64,000 bases of DNA from Nyssa sinensis (lineage: Eukaryota > Streptophyta > Magnoliopsida > Cornales > Nyssaceae), in NCBI GenBank assembly GCA_008638375.1, contig CM018050.1, forward strand, positions 26,727,097 through 26,791,096, given 5' to 3'. The notes under the pieces were generated by a model, which worked only from the letters and a program-made list of their open reading frames with translations, did no database searches and was not told the DNA's origin. Shown here in pieces: positions 1-12,258 of this stretch (its first letter is position 1; each line of letters opens with the position of its first letter). A program made the position numbers and the translations under genes.

Positions 1-2516
1 AGTACCTTGGAGGATTCAGGAGGCTTAGAATGAAAAACAGAGGTGGGAATCAAAGAGGAGAAAAAGAGAATCAGAAAACTAAGGTACGTGGGTTATGTAC
101 TGCTTTTAAATTTAGATGCATGCTAGTTGCTTTAAGTAGTGGGACTGTTTAAGCATGAAAAGTAGAAAATATTGCAAAAAGAATGAGATAATTTGGTGAA
201 GAAACCAAGTAGTAAAATGGAATTACAGATGGTTGTAATAATTTGGATTTTTAAGATTTTATGTATGAAATTTAGTTTAAAATGGGTAGGATTAATCTTG
301 TAAACTGCAGGAAGTAAAGTTGAAAAGAAGGAAATAAAATCAGCAAGAAAATAGGCTCAAAACTTTAAAGAAACAGGTCACCGGAACCTGGGTTTAGGTG
401 GCCGGAGTTGCGGTGGTTGACCATTTTATGGGGATACGATGGTTGAAAATGAAAATGGGGGTTACAGGTAGAATCTATGGAAAATTTGGAAGAAAACCGT
501 GTTTTAAAAACATTGGAAGTTGGCTGGAATTTCCTCGCCGTCGCCGGAGATGGCGACGGGACAGTGCTGGGTCTCCACCGGAAGGTCGGGGAAGACGGCC
601 GGGGTGATGGGCTGCTTCCTTGGGCTTGTTTTGATTCTTGGTTGGGCCTATTTAATTAAAGGGGTTTGGGCCAAATAAAATTCTAAAGGCTTGGGCTTTG
701 ATTTAAAAGGGCATTGGGCTTTCCCATTCGGGCCACATGAGTTGGGTTGGGTTAGAGACGGGCTGTTTGGCTGCAGGTTTAACAAATTGGATTGGACCCA
801 ATTTGGGGATAGGGATATCTTATCCCAATTTTGGAAATTGTCCACTGTTTGGCTATCCAAATTTGGAATAGTCAAATCAGAAATTCTGATTTGACCCCTC
901 ATCTTTTGGAAATCCTAATCTGACCCAGAACTTGTGAGTAATTACAATCTGACCCCCCCTTGAATAAAATATTAATTTAATTAAATTAAATTAATTAATT
1001 TAATCAATTTAATTATTTAAATATTCAAGAATATCCCGGAGTCCAAATGGGACAAGTCATTAGTGTATTTTGACTATCTCGGTCATTCTGAGGCCAATGG
1101 TGAGGTCCGTTTTACGAGACGGGGTCCCGAAAAATAAAAGACCCGTAGAAACCTTTAAAATTACCAAAATGCCCCTGAATTAAAGTACAGTCAAACGAAC
1201 TTCGAATTAGGTAAACAAATAGTGAAACTTTATTATCTCGAACATTCCGGACGCAACCGTGGAGTCCGATTTGTGAAAAGAGGTCACGAAATGTAAGGAC
1301 ACGTGTAAAGTACAAAATGACTGTTTTGCCCTTTTGAACCCCGGTATCCGAATTGAGTTCTACGAGAGCCTAAACTTATTTTCTTCAACGTCCTAGAACC
1401 AATGGTAGAGTTTAATTTAACAGAATAGAAACCTATGAATTTAAAGACATAAAATTTGATGAATAGCATGAATTCAAATGACAATAGACTGAGTTGTAAT
1501 TCATGCTTTTAGGGACACTTACAGGACAGGAGAGGGAGACCTGATCTCTTGCATCTTCATTGACCGATTCAGTTACATATCGTGCCCGTTCTTCTTGGGT
1601 TGTGACTGACCCATCAGGTATGGTGTTTTGCTAATGTTAGAAATGAAGTTAAATTAGGAATATTTTGTGAATGACTAGAATGACTTATGTGCTTATGTGG
1701 AAGGTGTTTACTTGATGATTTAGAGTTGGTTGCACATATGCTTATATGTTACTTGTACCTTATGGAAATTTAGTGAAAGATGAATGTGAATCATGACATG
1801 TGTTTTAAGTTGATTATATGAGATATACTTGCATGTGGAATCAGCTGGGGATTTATGTATTATTGTTTCGAGCATGCTATATTGTGGAAACCATGTTCCA
1901 TTGAGATTGCATTGGCATATTGGAATATGATGAATCCCTTGAGAACATGGCGTGGGTAAGCACATGGTGCTTTGCATTATGAGGGTGTAGATCCTGTGGT
2001 GAAAAACTCAAAATTGGCCATTGCATTGGTACTCCGTAGCCATCAGGGAGTACCCGTAAACGAGACATGGGTGTGGCATAGAGTTGTGCATGGGTGTGTC
2101 AAGCATACTATTCATATATATATTACTGCGATGCTTGAATGTTATGTAGAAATAAATGTACACTTTGCACATGCCACGCCTTAGCTTTATTTCTGGCATT
2201 AGCATTTCATCATACCAGCAGTTGTGCTGACCCATTCGTGGGTAACATTTTTCAGATGAGGATCCTCCAGCCACTTGAGACTCTGTGATGCCTTGATAGG
2301 GTGGAGCACGTGATATATTCATGGTCCATGAGACTTGTATTTTGTTATGTAAGGGCTTAAGCCCGAATGATCGATGAACGATGTATTGTATATTATTTTA
2401 TGTATTGATGAGAATGGACGCATGTTTAGTGAATATAATTACTTTTGTCCTTGTATTTATTTTACTTTCTGTCTCGTCAATCGCGTTTCGGGTTTGTAGA
2501 AATTCGGGGCGTGACA
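1..2516 (-). mobile_element. Solo LTR, family S, copy 1 (cut by window edge)
   Basis: This is the 5' part (in LTR sense, minus strand) of an approximately 3-kb LTR. Its terminus at 2506-2516 reads GGGGCGTGACA, the reverse complement of the family start TGTCACGCCCC. The body shares long colinear stretches with copies 4 and 5, including the GTAAGGGCTTAAGCCCGAA palindrome near 2347 and the hairpin module near 1249-1267. It has no ORF of note. It is inserted into the 3' LTR of the Tat element that resumes at 2517. Its other end lies left of the window, so its target duplication cannot be checked. Calling it an LTR rests on complete copies with TG..CA ends and 5-bp duplications. Confidence 0.8.
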
Positions 2517-2624
2517 TGAGCTCTGAAGGCTGAGCACCTGAGTTTGCTTTAGATGGTCGAGCTCTAACTGATCTGTAATGACACGTGTCACGTGGAGACT
2601 GGTCTGTCGCATTGTGGTATATCA
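2517..2624 (-). mobile_element. 3' LTR fragment of Tat element T1
   Basis: This stretch matches the outer end of the 5' LTR at 15345-15454 almost base for base (GAGCTCTGAAG.CTGAGCACC through ACACGTGTCA to GGTATATC). It is therefore the start of the 3' LTR on the minus strand, beginning TGATATACC. The rest of this LTR is displaced beyond solo LTR copy 1, left of the window. Confidence 0.85.
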
Positions 2625-2644
2625 GCTACTCCCCCCCCCCCCCG
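2625..2644 (-). other. Polypurine tract of Tat element T1
   Basis: On the minus strand a run of 13 G followed by AGTAGC directly abuts the 3' LTR start TGATATACC. Position and composition are those of the plus-strand priming tract used in reverse transcription. Confidence 0.75.
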
Positions 2645-3070
2645 AGCCTTAGTTTGAGCTTAACGCGAAACTAGGGTTACGAGCTCTCGAAAAGTCACGC
2701 GTTTTTTCTTTCATTTTTCCAAGGCGCGCCATTTATTGTGCAGCCCTTCATTTAAGCTTTTGAGGGCATGATTGCTTCTAACCGCCATGGTTGTTTGGCT
2801 TGGTGGGCCCACCTTTTGAAATCATATATAAAGAAGGGGAAGGGCTTTGTACGGCCTTTTCCCTCACTGTTCTCATTGTCTTCAAAAGAGAGAAAGGAAA
2901 AGGACACCGCCATTACTGAACTAGTGAAGCTTGGAGAGTACCCACCGTCTGAAGCTCTAATTTCTGGCTTTTTTAGGTTCATCTTTCTTTATTCCTGCTT
3001 GTTTTTAATTTACTCCCTTGCCGTTCTTCCCCATTTTTACTTCTTCTCTTCATTTTATAATTTTTCATCA

Positions 3071-5008
3071 ATGTCGGCATCAACTGCATCTTCTGGTGTC
3101 GGGGATAGCACCGAAAGTTCCTTACGAACTTCTGTGTCAGCCCAACCTCAAACTATAAGAGGTAATTCCTCCGGTAACGTCGAAAATAGGTCGAGAGAGT
3201 CCCCTACTAGTTCTGATGTTAGGATTGTGGACGCTTTCACAGAACCTAAGCGTAAGAAGGGAGAAGCTTCTAGGACACCTCAAAAGGAAGAGGGGGGAAG
3301 TGCCGTCACTCAGGGGATGATCAATAAACTGAGGAAGAGGTGCAACTTCCCCTCAAATGTCATTTGTAGAGTACCGAGCTCTTCGAATCGTCTATCCGAT
3401 GTCCAAGACGGGGAGATCTGTGTCTACCTGGGTTGGTTTGAGATGGGGTTGAGGCTCCCCCTTCTCGACATAGTTAAACGGTTCTTTGTCTGGTTCAACC
3501 TCTGCCCTGCCGACCTTACCCTTAACAGTTGGAGGAAACTGTTAGGGTTCATAGCCTTAGGTTTTCTTAATGAAGTAGAAATAACTCTAGAATTGATCCG
3601 TAGCAGAATGGACCTTAAGTAGATGAGTTCGGAGGGTCTTTTTTACATGTTTTTTGATAAGGGGTTCAGGCCTCTTTCCTTTCTGCCAACTTCCAACAAA
3701 ACCTAGAAGAAATGGTATTTCTTCGTAGGAGGATGATGGGAGATGGAAGATTTTGAGGACCAGCTCTCGACATTCCCTGAAGTACGGGGTTTAAGGGTGA
3801 GATCCCTCTTTTTGTAACAATTCTACTACTGTCTTTGCTTTTTCTTCTGAACTGCTTGACTAACCCTTATTTTTATGCCTTCTATGCAGTCAAGAGTGCT
3901 TGGAAGAGATCAATTTTTTCTGCTGATCTTCAGGCCAAGTATCGCAAGCTTCTTCAGACCAAGAACAGGGACTTCAAAGTCATTCTTAAGCCCGAAAATC
4001 TGATAGCTCCTGACCCAGAAAATGACCAAACAGAAAATCTGATGGCCTTTAATCAAGATAAGGATAGGGAAGAGAGCTTCCAAAACCAGGACCGGGCTGA
4101 GAGCTTGAAGAAGTCCTTGATGAACAATTGGGCTCCTATGAAGAAGAAGGTCGGGAGGCCTTTTTCTCCTGTTGGTCCTCCTCAATCTAAGAAGAGGAGG
4201 CTCCGATCTAACCCCCTACCTCGGTACCGCCCAAGAAGGGCATTGTTTCTGACCCTTCTACCTCAGCACCGCCCAAGAAGGGCATCGTCATTAAAGAGCC
4301 TGCTCATCTGTCTGCTCCTCCTCCAGCCCCTGAAGTCTAGAAGAAAGGGGAAGGTGAGGATGGCGGTTGACCTTTCTGTGATGCCTGATGGTTATAAGGC
4401 CACTATGCAGGCCATTGAAAAATTTTGGTTGGATGCTTCCCAAAGGCATAAGGGGCAAAGTACTCAGTAGGCCATTTCTGAATCGATGAATATTAAGATG
4501 AAGGTGACCACTGTACTGTCTTTCTTTGTGTCTTGTTTCACTTCTTGTTCTGATATGCCCGTCTGTTGTTTTGCAGAACATGCATAGCCCGGCTATCTTG
4601 ATGGATTCTGCCTTGGATCCACTGGCCGTAGAAAAGCTTCAAGACGATCTGGACGAGGCGTGACTCCAACTCAGGACAGCCCAATCAAATGCCTCGACTG
4701 CAGAGGAAAAGCTTAGGGAGGTGAACAACTCTCTCGCTATCATGGAGTCCGAGAGGGATTCCCTTTTTTGCCAGTTGGAGGGGCTGAAGAAGGAGAATAA
4801 TGAGCTCCAGGCCTCCATTGCTAAGAAGGTCAAAGAAACCAAAGCTACGACTGAAGCGGCAATGAGAGCAGAGGTTGAGGGGATGGGTAAGGAGCTTATG
4901 TAGCATGGCTATGATTCCTTCAAGTCCAAGCTCCTTGCCAAATTCCAGGACTTTAATCTGTCAGCAGTTGAGGATGATGATGATGATCCAGCCAGCCCTC
5001 TCATTTAA
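3071..5008 (+). pseudogene. Antisense ORF of Tat element, Transposase_28-like plus coiled coil, three exons
   Basis: The gene runs opposite to gag-pol. The likely start is ATG 3071 (MSASTASSGVG), although the frame is open from 2768. Exon 1 has a Ser-rich N-terminus, a basic patch (KRKKGE) and then residues GEICVYLGWFEMGLRLPL and LNSWRKLLGF, which resemble the Pfam putative gypsy-type transposon domain (Transposase_28). A TAG at 3620 breaks this domain. Later exons follow acceptor-like TTCTATGCAG (ends 3889) and TTGTTTTGCAG (ends 4577): a basic, Pro-rich segment, then a coiled coil (EKLREVNNSL, LKKENNELQAS) broken by TAG at 4901, ending in an acidic tail (EDDDDDPASPLI). Tat retrotransposons are known to carry such antisense ORFs; their role is unknown. 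The exon borders are my reading of splice motifs. Confidence 0.65.
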
Positions 5009-5667
5009 GAGATGATTTTTGTACTCCCTTCTATTTTTTACATTTTAAACATTTGTTTATGTAATTAAATTTTTGCATATTTCGTACTTCCAAACAATGA
5101 CACTAGCATGTATTGTGATGGATGGCAAGTAAACTAGCTCTGTTTTTTCATGTCATTACTGCTCTGTAGAGCTTCGGCCCTTTAAGCTCATAGTTAGTGT
5201 GAGCACAGACGTTTGAGAACTATGTCTTTCAGACTAGTCCTCCAATCGGTTGTAATCAGGAAGTTTCCTCCTGAGTAGACCTGGCACTGAATAACCTAAG
5301 CAGGAGGTCCTGTAATGATCATGACCTGTTAGATGATTTTTGATAACAAACCGTCCATAGTAAGGATTTGTGCCCACTAAACTTAATTGTTGATCCGTTT
5401 GGTTTGTAATGATAACTGAGCTGGACTTTCATAATAAGGTCTACTTACTAGGATGGATAATAATTTGGAAAGAGAATCCATAGTGATAGGATAGATCAAG
5501 ACCTTTGCTTATAACATCAAAAGAATAAGTAACACATCTTCCCAGGCCAAGTCTTCTTTTGCTATGGATGATAAGGTCTGAACAGGAAGCTTTATAATAT
5601 TGTATAAAGGTGATTCTGATCCGTAGTGATTGCTTCGAGTTGCTAGGTTCATATATTTGTACCTTAC
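5009..5667. other. Non-coding 3' region of Tat element T1
   Basis: No ORF above background. It lies between the end of the antisense ORF and the 85-bp repeats. It holds scattered words related to the repeat (CTGAGTAGACCTGGCACTG, AAGACCTTTGC), so it may be older, degraded repeat units. I see no RNA gene here. Confidence 0.4.
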
Positions 5668-5836
5668 GGTGGTCCAGACCCGTGGGTCTGTGTATTAAGA
5701 GGACCAGGCCTAAAAGACTTGTAATGGGTACAAGGCTTCAGAGGTCAACACGATGGACCAGACCTGAAGGTCTGTGCATTTAAGAAGACCAGGCCTGAAG
5801 AACTTGTAATAGGTACAAGACTTCAAGGGTCAATAC
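5668..5836 (-). repeat. 85-bp tandem repeat, left block (2 units)
   Basis: Two units of the repeat GGACCAGACCTGNAGGTCTGTGC..., the second starting at 5753. The array is broken at 5836 by solo LTR copy 2 and resumes at 8788. Each unit carries the palindrome AGACCTGNAGGTCT. Confidence 0.85.
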
Positions 5837-7411
5837 TATCACGCCCCGAATTTCCACGAACCCGAGGCGCAACTATCGAGACAGTAAATAAAATAAAATA
5901 AAGGACAACTTAAATAGATTTAACTAAACATGCATCCATTCCCATCAGTACATATAGAAATATAAAATACATCCCACAACTACATTGTTCATAGGTCATT
6001 CAGGCTTAAGCCCTTACATCACAAAACGTAAGTCCTATGGGTCAAAAATACACCAAGTGCTTCATCCTATCAAGTTGTCATTGAGTCTTAAGTAGTTGGG
6101 GCATCCTCATCTGTAATATATGTCCCATGAATGGGTCAGCTCAACTCCTGGTATAATGAAATGCTAATGCAAGAAATAAAGCTAAGGTGTGACATGTGCA
6201 AAGTGTACATTTATCTCTAAATGCTTTCCAAATACAATGCAATGAAAGTATGCATGACACACCCATGCACTCGATGCCACACCCATGTCTCATTTACGGG
6301 CCTCTCCCCGATGGCTCGAAGTACCAATGCAATGGTCAATTTTGGGTTTTTCACCACAGGATCTGCACCCTCATAATGCAAAGCACCACGTGCTCAACTC
6401 ACACCATGTTCTCAAAGGATTCATCATATGCCAATATGCCAATGCAATCTCAATGAAACATGGTTTCAACAATATAGCATGCTAGAGACAATAATGTATA
6501 AATCACCAGCTAATTCCACATGTAAGCATATCTCATGTAGTCAATTTAAACATATGCCACAGTTCATGTTCTTCACTTCACTGAATTCTCAAGGAATACA
6601 AACAACACGTAAGCATGTGAACAACCACTCCAAGTCATCAAGTAAACATATTCCAAGTTGCCTCCCTATAACAGTTAAACACATAAGTCATTCAAATCAC
6701 TCACAAGATATTCCTAAACTTAATTCTATTTCTTACATTAGCAAAACATCATACCTGACAGGTTGGTCTCAACCCAAATAAACCGCACTCGTAGTGTAGT
6801 GGCTAGCAGTGAGAATGTGGAAGGATCAGATTGCCTTCTCTTTGCCTTTTGATGCTCTTAAAACCACAAAATGTAACTCAGTCGGTTTGTCACTTGAATG
6901 ATGCTATTCATCAAATTTTATCTCTTTATTTTATTAGTTTCTATTTTGCTAAAATAAATTCTACAATTGGGTCCGAAATGTGGAAGAAAATAGGTTTGGG
7001 CTTTCGCGGAATTTAATTTGGACATCCGAGCTAAAAAGAGCAAAACTGTCATTTCGTACTTTCATGGTTTTCCATTTCCCGATGCCTCTCTTCATAAATT
7101 GGACCCCACGGTTGAGTCCGGAATGTTCAAGATAATAAGATTTCACTATTTTTTTACTCAAATCGGGATTCGTTTGACTGTGTTGATTCAGGGGCATTTT
7201 GGTAATTTTTAAGGGTTCTACGTGTCTCCTATTTTTCGGGACCTCATCTCACATCACGGACCTCACCGTTGGTCTTAAGAGGCCCAAGATAGTTAGAATA
7301 CATATATGACTTGTCTAGATTGGGTTCCGGGCCATTACGACATAATTAAATTAATTTATTTTCAATTATCTAATTAGGTGTAATATATATATATATATAT
7401 ATATATTAGTG

Positions 7412-7500
7412 GCATAATTAGGCACGGTTGGTAACCATCCCAATTGGCCACCCGCCCCTGTCCCCACGCGCCCCACGTGGGTTCGAGTTTCGGCAGCCGC
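7412..7500 (+). other. tRNA-like module inside solo LTR copy 2
   Basis: GGCACGGTTGGTAACCATCC resembles an A-box region and GTGGGTTCGAGTTTCGGC contains a good B box (GGTTCGA). The same paired arrangement is at 34420-34500 and, reversed, at 24030-24116. No cloverleaf with full arms can be drawn confidently, so this is not called a tRNA gene. Confidence 0.4.
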
Positions 7501-8584
7501 ACTCCCCCCTTTTTTTTCCTTCCTTTTCTCTTTATTCTTTTTCATTTCCTTTTTAAATGGTTGGGCCCAACACTCTTCTAAATCAGACCAGGCCCAAAGG
7601 CCTCTTAGGTTTAAAACAACCCAAAACCCTTAGCCTAAAATGGTAACCCAACAGGAACGGCCTAGTCACCCCCTCTGCGCCCCCGATCTTCCGGCCGACC
7701 CTCCGGTCGCCTTCCTCGACCACAATCGCCGGAACCGCGACCAAACCCCTCAATTTTCTCTCCCTTTTCACGTCCAAATCTTATTATTTTTACACAAACT
7801 AAATCTGGAATCTTAAATAATTAGTTAGAGTATATTTCAGCCCCAACCCAACCGGTTTTCCCCACACACAGTTTCGCTTTTCCGGCCACCAACGCAGAAT
7901 CCGGCGAGCTGTTTTTCTTGAATTTTCTGGCCTATTTTCTAACTGTTTTGGACTGTTTATTTTTCTAAAAGTTTCCTGCATCTCACCCCAACAATCCCCC
8001 ATCATTTTAATAAGATTTTAACACCTAAAATACTAAGACCCGAGACCCAACCCTAGACCTGCAACTCACCATATATCACTTAATCCTTGATCATTTTTTA
8101 TGATTTCTTTTGCATTAGATTCCAATTATCATGCTCTACAAGACCATGGAATCATGTGTGCCATGCATGCAAAAATGCTCAAATAGTAGACATACACCCA
8201 TGAATTCTAGAGAGAGAAATAAAACGGTTTGTGATTTTTTTACCTTAAAAATGGCACCTCCTCCTCCTTGCTTGCTCCTAACTTCCTTCCAGTGAATCCA
8301 AGACGTGTTAGGACTGCCTGTAACTCTTCTTTCTCTTCCTTTCTTCACGTTCTCTCTCTACCTCGCTCTCTCTCTCTCTCTCTATCATTCACTCTTTCTG
8401 CATTCTCTCTCTAACCAACGGATACACTCATGTATATACGCTCCAGTATGTTCACCCTCTCACGGCACCACCTGCAACAGCCCCACTTCTTGACTTTTTC
8501 TCACTGATCCAGCCACCCCTTTCCTTTACATCAGCCGCCCATTTCTCTCTCGTCCCAATTTCTTCAGCTTTCTCTCTTTTCCAT

Positions 8585-8609
8585 CAACTTTGCATTTAAT
8601 GCAAAGTTG
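8585..8609. repeat. 25-bp perfect palindrome in solo LTR copy 2
   Basis: CAACTTTGCATT, a central T, then AATGCAAAGTTG: 12-bp perfect arms. An identical sequence is at 35529-35553 in copy 3, and a shorter form is at 23011-23027 in copy 4. Confidence 0.9.
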
Positions 8610-8787
8610 ACCTTGGTTATTTTATATATACACATATATTATATCATACCCACTTGATCCACTACACATACAAACGATACACTACATCACACATACATGC
8701 ATACATATACACATTTGAATTAATTAGTAATAATAATAATAAAAAAAAAAAATTTCATTCCAGAAATTTCCAAGTCCTTACAAATAC

Positions 8788-9157
8788 AATGGACCAGACC
8801 TAGAGGTCTGTACATTTAAGAGGACTAGGCCTGAAGAACTTGTAATGGGTACAAGGCTTCAGGGGTCAATACGATGGACCAGACCTAGAGGTCTATACAT
8901 TTAAGAGGACCAAGCCTAAAGAACTTGTAATGGGTACATGGCTTCAGGGGTCAATTCGATAGACTAGACCTGGAGGTCTGTGCATTTAAGAGGACCAGGC
9001 CTGAAGAACTTGTAATGGGTACAAGGCTTCAGTGGTCAATATGATGGACCAGACCAGGAGGTCTATGCATTTAAGAGGACCAGACTTGAAGAACTTGTAA
9101 TCGATACAAGGCTTCAGGGGTCAATACGATGGACCAGACCTGGAGGTCCGTGCATTA
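8788..9157 (-). repeat. 85-bp tandem repeat, right block (about 4.3 units)
   Basis: Units start at 8789, 8874, 8959, 9044 and 9129, an exact 85-bp period. Similarity ends near 9157, where the integrase C-terminal region begins. With the two units at 5668-5836 the original array held more than six units in the 3' region of the Tat element. Confidence 0.9.
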
Positions 9158-10323
9158 ATGGGAGGAGAATACTTTTCAAAGGAGATGTAAAAAAGCTTTA
9201 TTGATAATATTTCTGCAAATGTTCTATATTCCATGGTCTGGGCACAAGTTTCCCAGCCATGTTTTCCAACTAGTACGTGGTAGGTCTGACAATCTTTGTT
9301 ACTCTTTAAGGGCCTTTGGTATTGGGGAACACCCTTCTCAGGACGAGATCTCCGATTTGAAAGCTGACGGGTTTTAGCCCCAGTTTTGAGTTGTTGGCTA
9401 TCCTGTGCTGATATGCTTCCACCCTGATCCTGGCTTGATCCCTTTTTTTCTTCCAGTAGGTCCAAGTTTTCTACAAGTTGTCGATCATTGCTCCCTTGGT
9501 CGAAAGCTTCAGTCTTCAAGGTAGGCATACCGATCTCAACAAGGATCACCGCTTCGGTACCATAGGCAAGTGCGAAGGGAGTTTCAGAGGTAGGTGTTCT
9601 TCTGGTGGTTATGTAGGCCCAGAGAACTCCAAAGAGCTCTTCAACCCACCTTCCCTTGGCTTCTTCCAACCTCTTCTTAAGAGCATCAAGGATTGTTCGG
9701 TTGGTGACCTCTGCTTGCCCATTGGCTTGGGGATGGCCTGGAGAGGCAAAATGATGACTGATGTGCAGGTCTTGGCAGAATTTCTTGAAAACTTTGCCAG
9801 CAAACTATATACCATTGTCTGAGATGATAACGCGTGGTATGCCAAACTTGCAGATTATGTTCTTCCAAGTGAAGTTCTTGACTTTTTTCTCTATAATGTG
9901 CGTTAGGGGCTCTGCTTCTGTCCACTTGGAGAAATAATCGATAGCCACTAGAAGATACCTCCTGTTTGGCGTAGCCTTTGGTAATGAACCTATGATATCC
10001 ATTCCCCACTGAGCAAAGGGCCATGGGCTGATAATTGGGACGAGCTCATGGTGGGGTTGGTGCTGGTAGGGAGGAAACCGCTGACATTTGTCACACCTCT
10101 GGACGTACTCTTTTGCTTGTTTCAACATGCTCGGCCAATAGTAACCCTGTGTTAAAGCTCGATGGGCTATAGTTCTACCCCCATTATGATTTCCACAGAT
10201 TCTTTCATGTATTTCTGTCAGAACATACTGAGACTCCTCTAGAGACAGACACCTTAGTAAGGGTTGTGAATAAGACCTTTTGTAAAGCTTCCCATTTAAG
10301 ATCAAGTACCGAGCTGCCCTCAT
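9121..10323 (-). pseudogene. Tat element T1 integrase
   Basis: This is the retroviral-type integrase of the Ty3/gypsy polyprotein. The HHCC zinc domain is visible (HERICGNHNGG, then CDKCQRF). The catalytic core has the first Asp in WGMDIIGSLPKA, the second in ISDNG and the Glu in QANGQAEVTNRT. An in-frame stop at 9805-9807 cuts the core just after ISDNG, and the same frame resumes to 9121, so this is one nonsense mutation, not a frameshift. The C-terminal part (LAYGTEAVILVEIGMPT) matches Tat integrases. The last residues run into the tandem repeat, so the true C-terminus is uncertain. It would have inserted element cDNA into host DNA; this copy is inactive. Confidence 0.85.
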
Positions 10324-10577
10324 TCAGATTCTTCTGGCCTTGTTCTTGTCTTCTGGAAGGAGCTCTCTATCCAGGTATTGGAGGATGGGAGTCATCCAAC
10401 TCTGGGTTTGCTTTGTTTCTTAGGTAACTTGGACCTCTTTTATGCTTGGTTCTAATTGACGTGAGATTTTTAACGAGGATTCTCCTTCGGCCTTGAAGTG
10501 GGAGGCCATATTGGCCAATGCGTCAGCTCTGGAGTTCTGACCTCTTTCGATTTTCTAGATTGTGAATTTTGGAACGA

Positions 10578-10823
10578 TTACCTCAATAATTTCACCAGTT
10601 CTGAGTACCAGAGCATTCTGTCATCTTTGATGAAAAACTCTCCCAAGACTTGGCTTACCACTAGTTGGGAATCGGAGAAGACTTTGAGGTTCTGAGCCTC
10701 GTATTCTAAGGTTAATTTTAATCCAAGGATAAGGGCCTCGTATTCTGCTTTATTATTCGAAGCTGTGAACCCTAGACTTATAGCCTTTTCTGCCATAAGC
10801 CCATCAGGAGATCGTAGTACCAA
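10578..10823 (-). pseudogene. Second RNase H domain of Tat element T1
   Basis: The minus frame reads MVLRSPDGLMAEKAISLGF, then NNKAEYEALILGLKLTLE and VFSDSQLVVSQVLGEF. The Glu of KAEYEAL and the Asp of FSDSQLVV are the usual RNase H catalytic positions of the RVT_3 type. Tat-lineage elements are known to carry this additional archaeal-like RNase H after the ordinary gypsy RNase H. Upstream (10823-11060) the frame is broken by several stops. Confidence 0.75.
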
Positions 10824-11064
10824 GCCGACGCCAGAACCATGGTCGGTGAAAGATCCATCGGTATAGAGCTGCCATGTACCAGAGCTTTCACAGAGCTATG
10901 CTCTGTCTTGTAGTGTTGGGGTGAATGCTTGCCCTTTGATGGAGGTCCGTGGATATGTCAAATTCCCCGAATTCTACTGACCATTTGACTAATCGTCCGC
11001 AGACTTCAGGTTTCCTTAGGACCGACTTTAGTGGATAGACTATTGAAATTTCAATGGGATGCGC

Positions 11065-12258
11065 TTAGAAGTAAGGCCGCAGCTTCCGTGCAGAGATTAT
11101 GAGAGCAAAGGCTAGCTTCTCGATTTCGGGATATCTCTTTTCTGTGTCCAAAAGAGCTTTGTTGACATAGAATATGGGCATCTGAACTCCCCTATCATGT
11201 CTAACCAGTACAGAACTAACAGCGTTTTCTGAGATAGCAAGGTAGAGGGGTAGTTTTTCCCCTTGGACTGGCTTTGATAAGAGTTTAAGGGAAGCCAGGT
11301 ATTCCTTCAGTTCTTGGAAATCCTTTTCACACTCTTCTGACCACTGCAGGGCTCTGTTACCTTTCAAGGCTTTGAAGAACTGTAGGCAGCGATCAATGGA
11401 CTTGGAAATAAATCTACTCAAGACTGCAATTTCTCCATTCAGAGCCTGAATGTCTTTCTTGGTCTTCGGTGACTCCAGCCCAATCAAAGCTCTGATCTGA
11501 GTGGGGTCTGCTTCAATTCATCTCTGAGAGACAATGTACCCCAAGAACTTCCCCTTGGTCACACCAAAGGTGCACTTCGAGGGGTTCAGTTTCATCTTAT
11601 GTTGCTTCAGAATGTCAAATGTCTAAGATAAGTGCTGGAGGTGGCTGCTCTTTTGTAGGCTCTTGACCAACATGTCGTCAATGTAAACCTCAATGGTACT
11701 ACCGATCAAGGGACTGAATATCTTGTTGACCAGACGCTGATATGTTGCCCCTGCATTCTTCAAGCCGAACGGCATCACTCTATAGCAATAGAGACCTCGC
11801 TCGATTATGAATGTTGTCTTTTCCTGGTTTGGAGGGTACATTTGGATCTAGTTATATCCAGAGTAAGCATTCATAAAACTCATGAGTTTGTGTCCTACGG
11901 TAGCATCAACTAATTGATCTATCCTTGGCAGTGGAAAGCTGTCTTTTGGGCAGGCTTTGTTGAGGTCTGTATAGTCAACACAAACTCTCCACTTTCTGTT
12001 TTTATTTTTTACCAGAACAGTGTTAGTAAGCCATTCCGGATAGAATATCTCTTATATCATCTTGGCTTTTAGTAGCCTCTGGACCTCCTCATTAATGATC
12101 TGATGTCGCTCTAGGGCGGGTGGCCTTCTTTTTTGCCTCACTGGGGGGTGATCAAGATCTACCATCAATTTGTGGGTAGTAAGGTCTGGATCTATGCCTT
12201 CCATATCCTTTGTTTCCCAAGCAAATACTGAAAGGTTGTTTCGTAAGAATTTCACCAT
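11065..12258 (-). pseudogene. Tat element T1 reverse transcriptase and RNase H
   Basis: Reverse transcriptase pieces on the minus strand: MVKFLRNNLSVFAWETKDM at the N-terminus (12258), then RVCVDYTDLNKACPKDSFPL in the 11840-12050 stretch, then MPFGLKNAGATYQRLVNKIF and the catalytic YIDDMLVKS (11841-11623). The connection and first RNase H follow (11487-11065: FQELKEYLAS, YPEIEKLAFALI). In-frame stops separate the pieces near 12051, 11842, 11622 and 11510. The catalytic Asp-Asp pair is intact, but the protein cannot be made whole. Confidence 0.85.

Larger units (their letters stand above)
5837..8782 (+). mobile_element. Solo LTR, family S, copy 2 (2946 bp)
   Basis: It begins TATCACGCCCCGAATTTCC (the family start TGTCACGCC with one change) and ends AAGTCCTTACA. 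It is flanked by the perfect 5-bp direct repeat AATAC (5832-5836 and 8783-8787). It sits within the 85-bp tandem array of Tat element T1, so it is younger than that element. There is no internal coding domain and no second LTR, hence the solo LTR call. It contains the hairpin module at 7101-7119, the tRNA-like B box at 7468-7480, the 25-bp palindrome at 8585-8609 and a short TAA tract near 8727. Confidence 0.85.

Noticed and set aside
1720..2322. Several minus-strand ORFs of 60-105 residues in the first 2.5 kb
   Set aside because: They recur as frames through the same LTR sequence in other copies (33054-33517, 41798-42026, 6196-6485) with frame breaks, so they are chance ORFs in a non-coding repeat.
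8757..8787. Considered solo LTR copy 2 as ending at CCTTACAAATAC
   Set aside because: The AATAC direct repeat places the end at 8782; the AATAC belongs to the duplicated target site.
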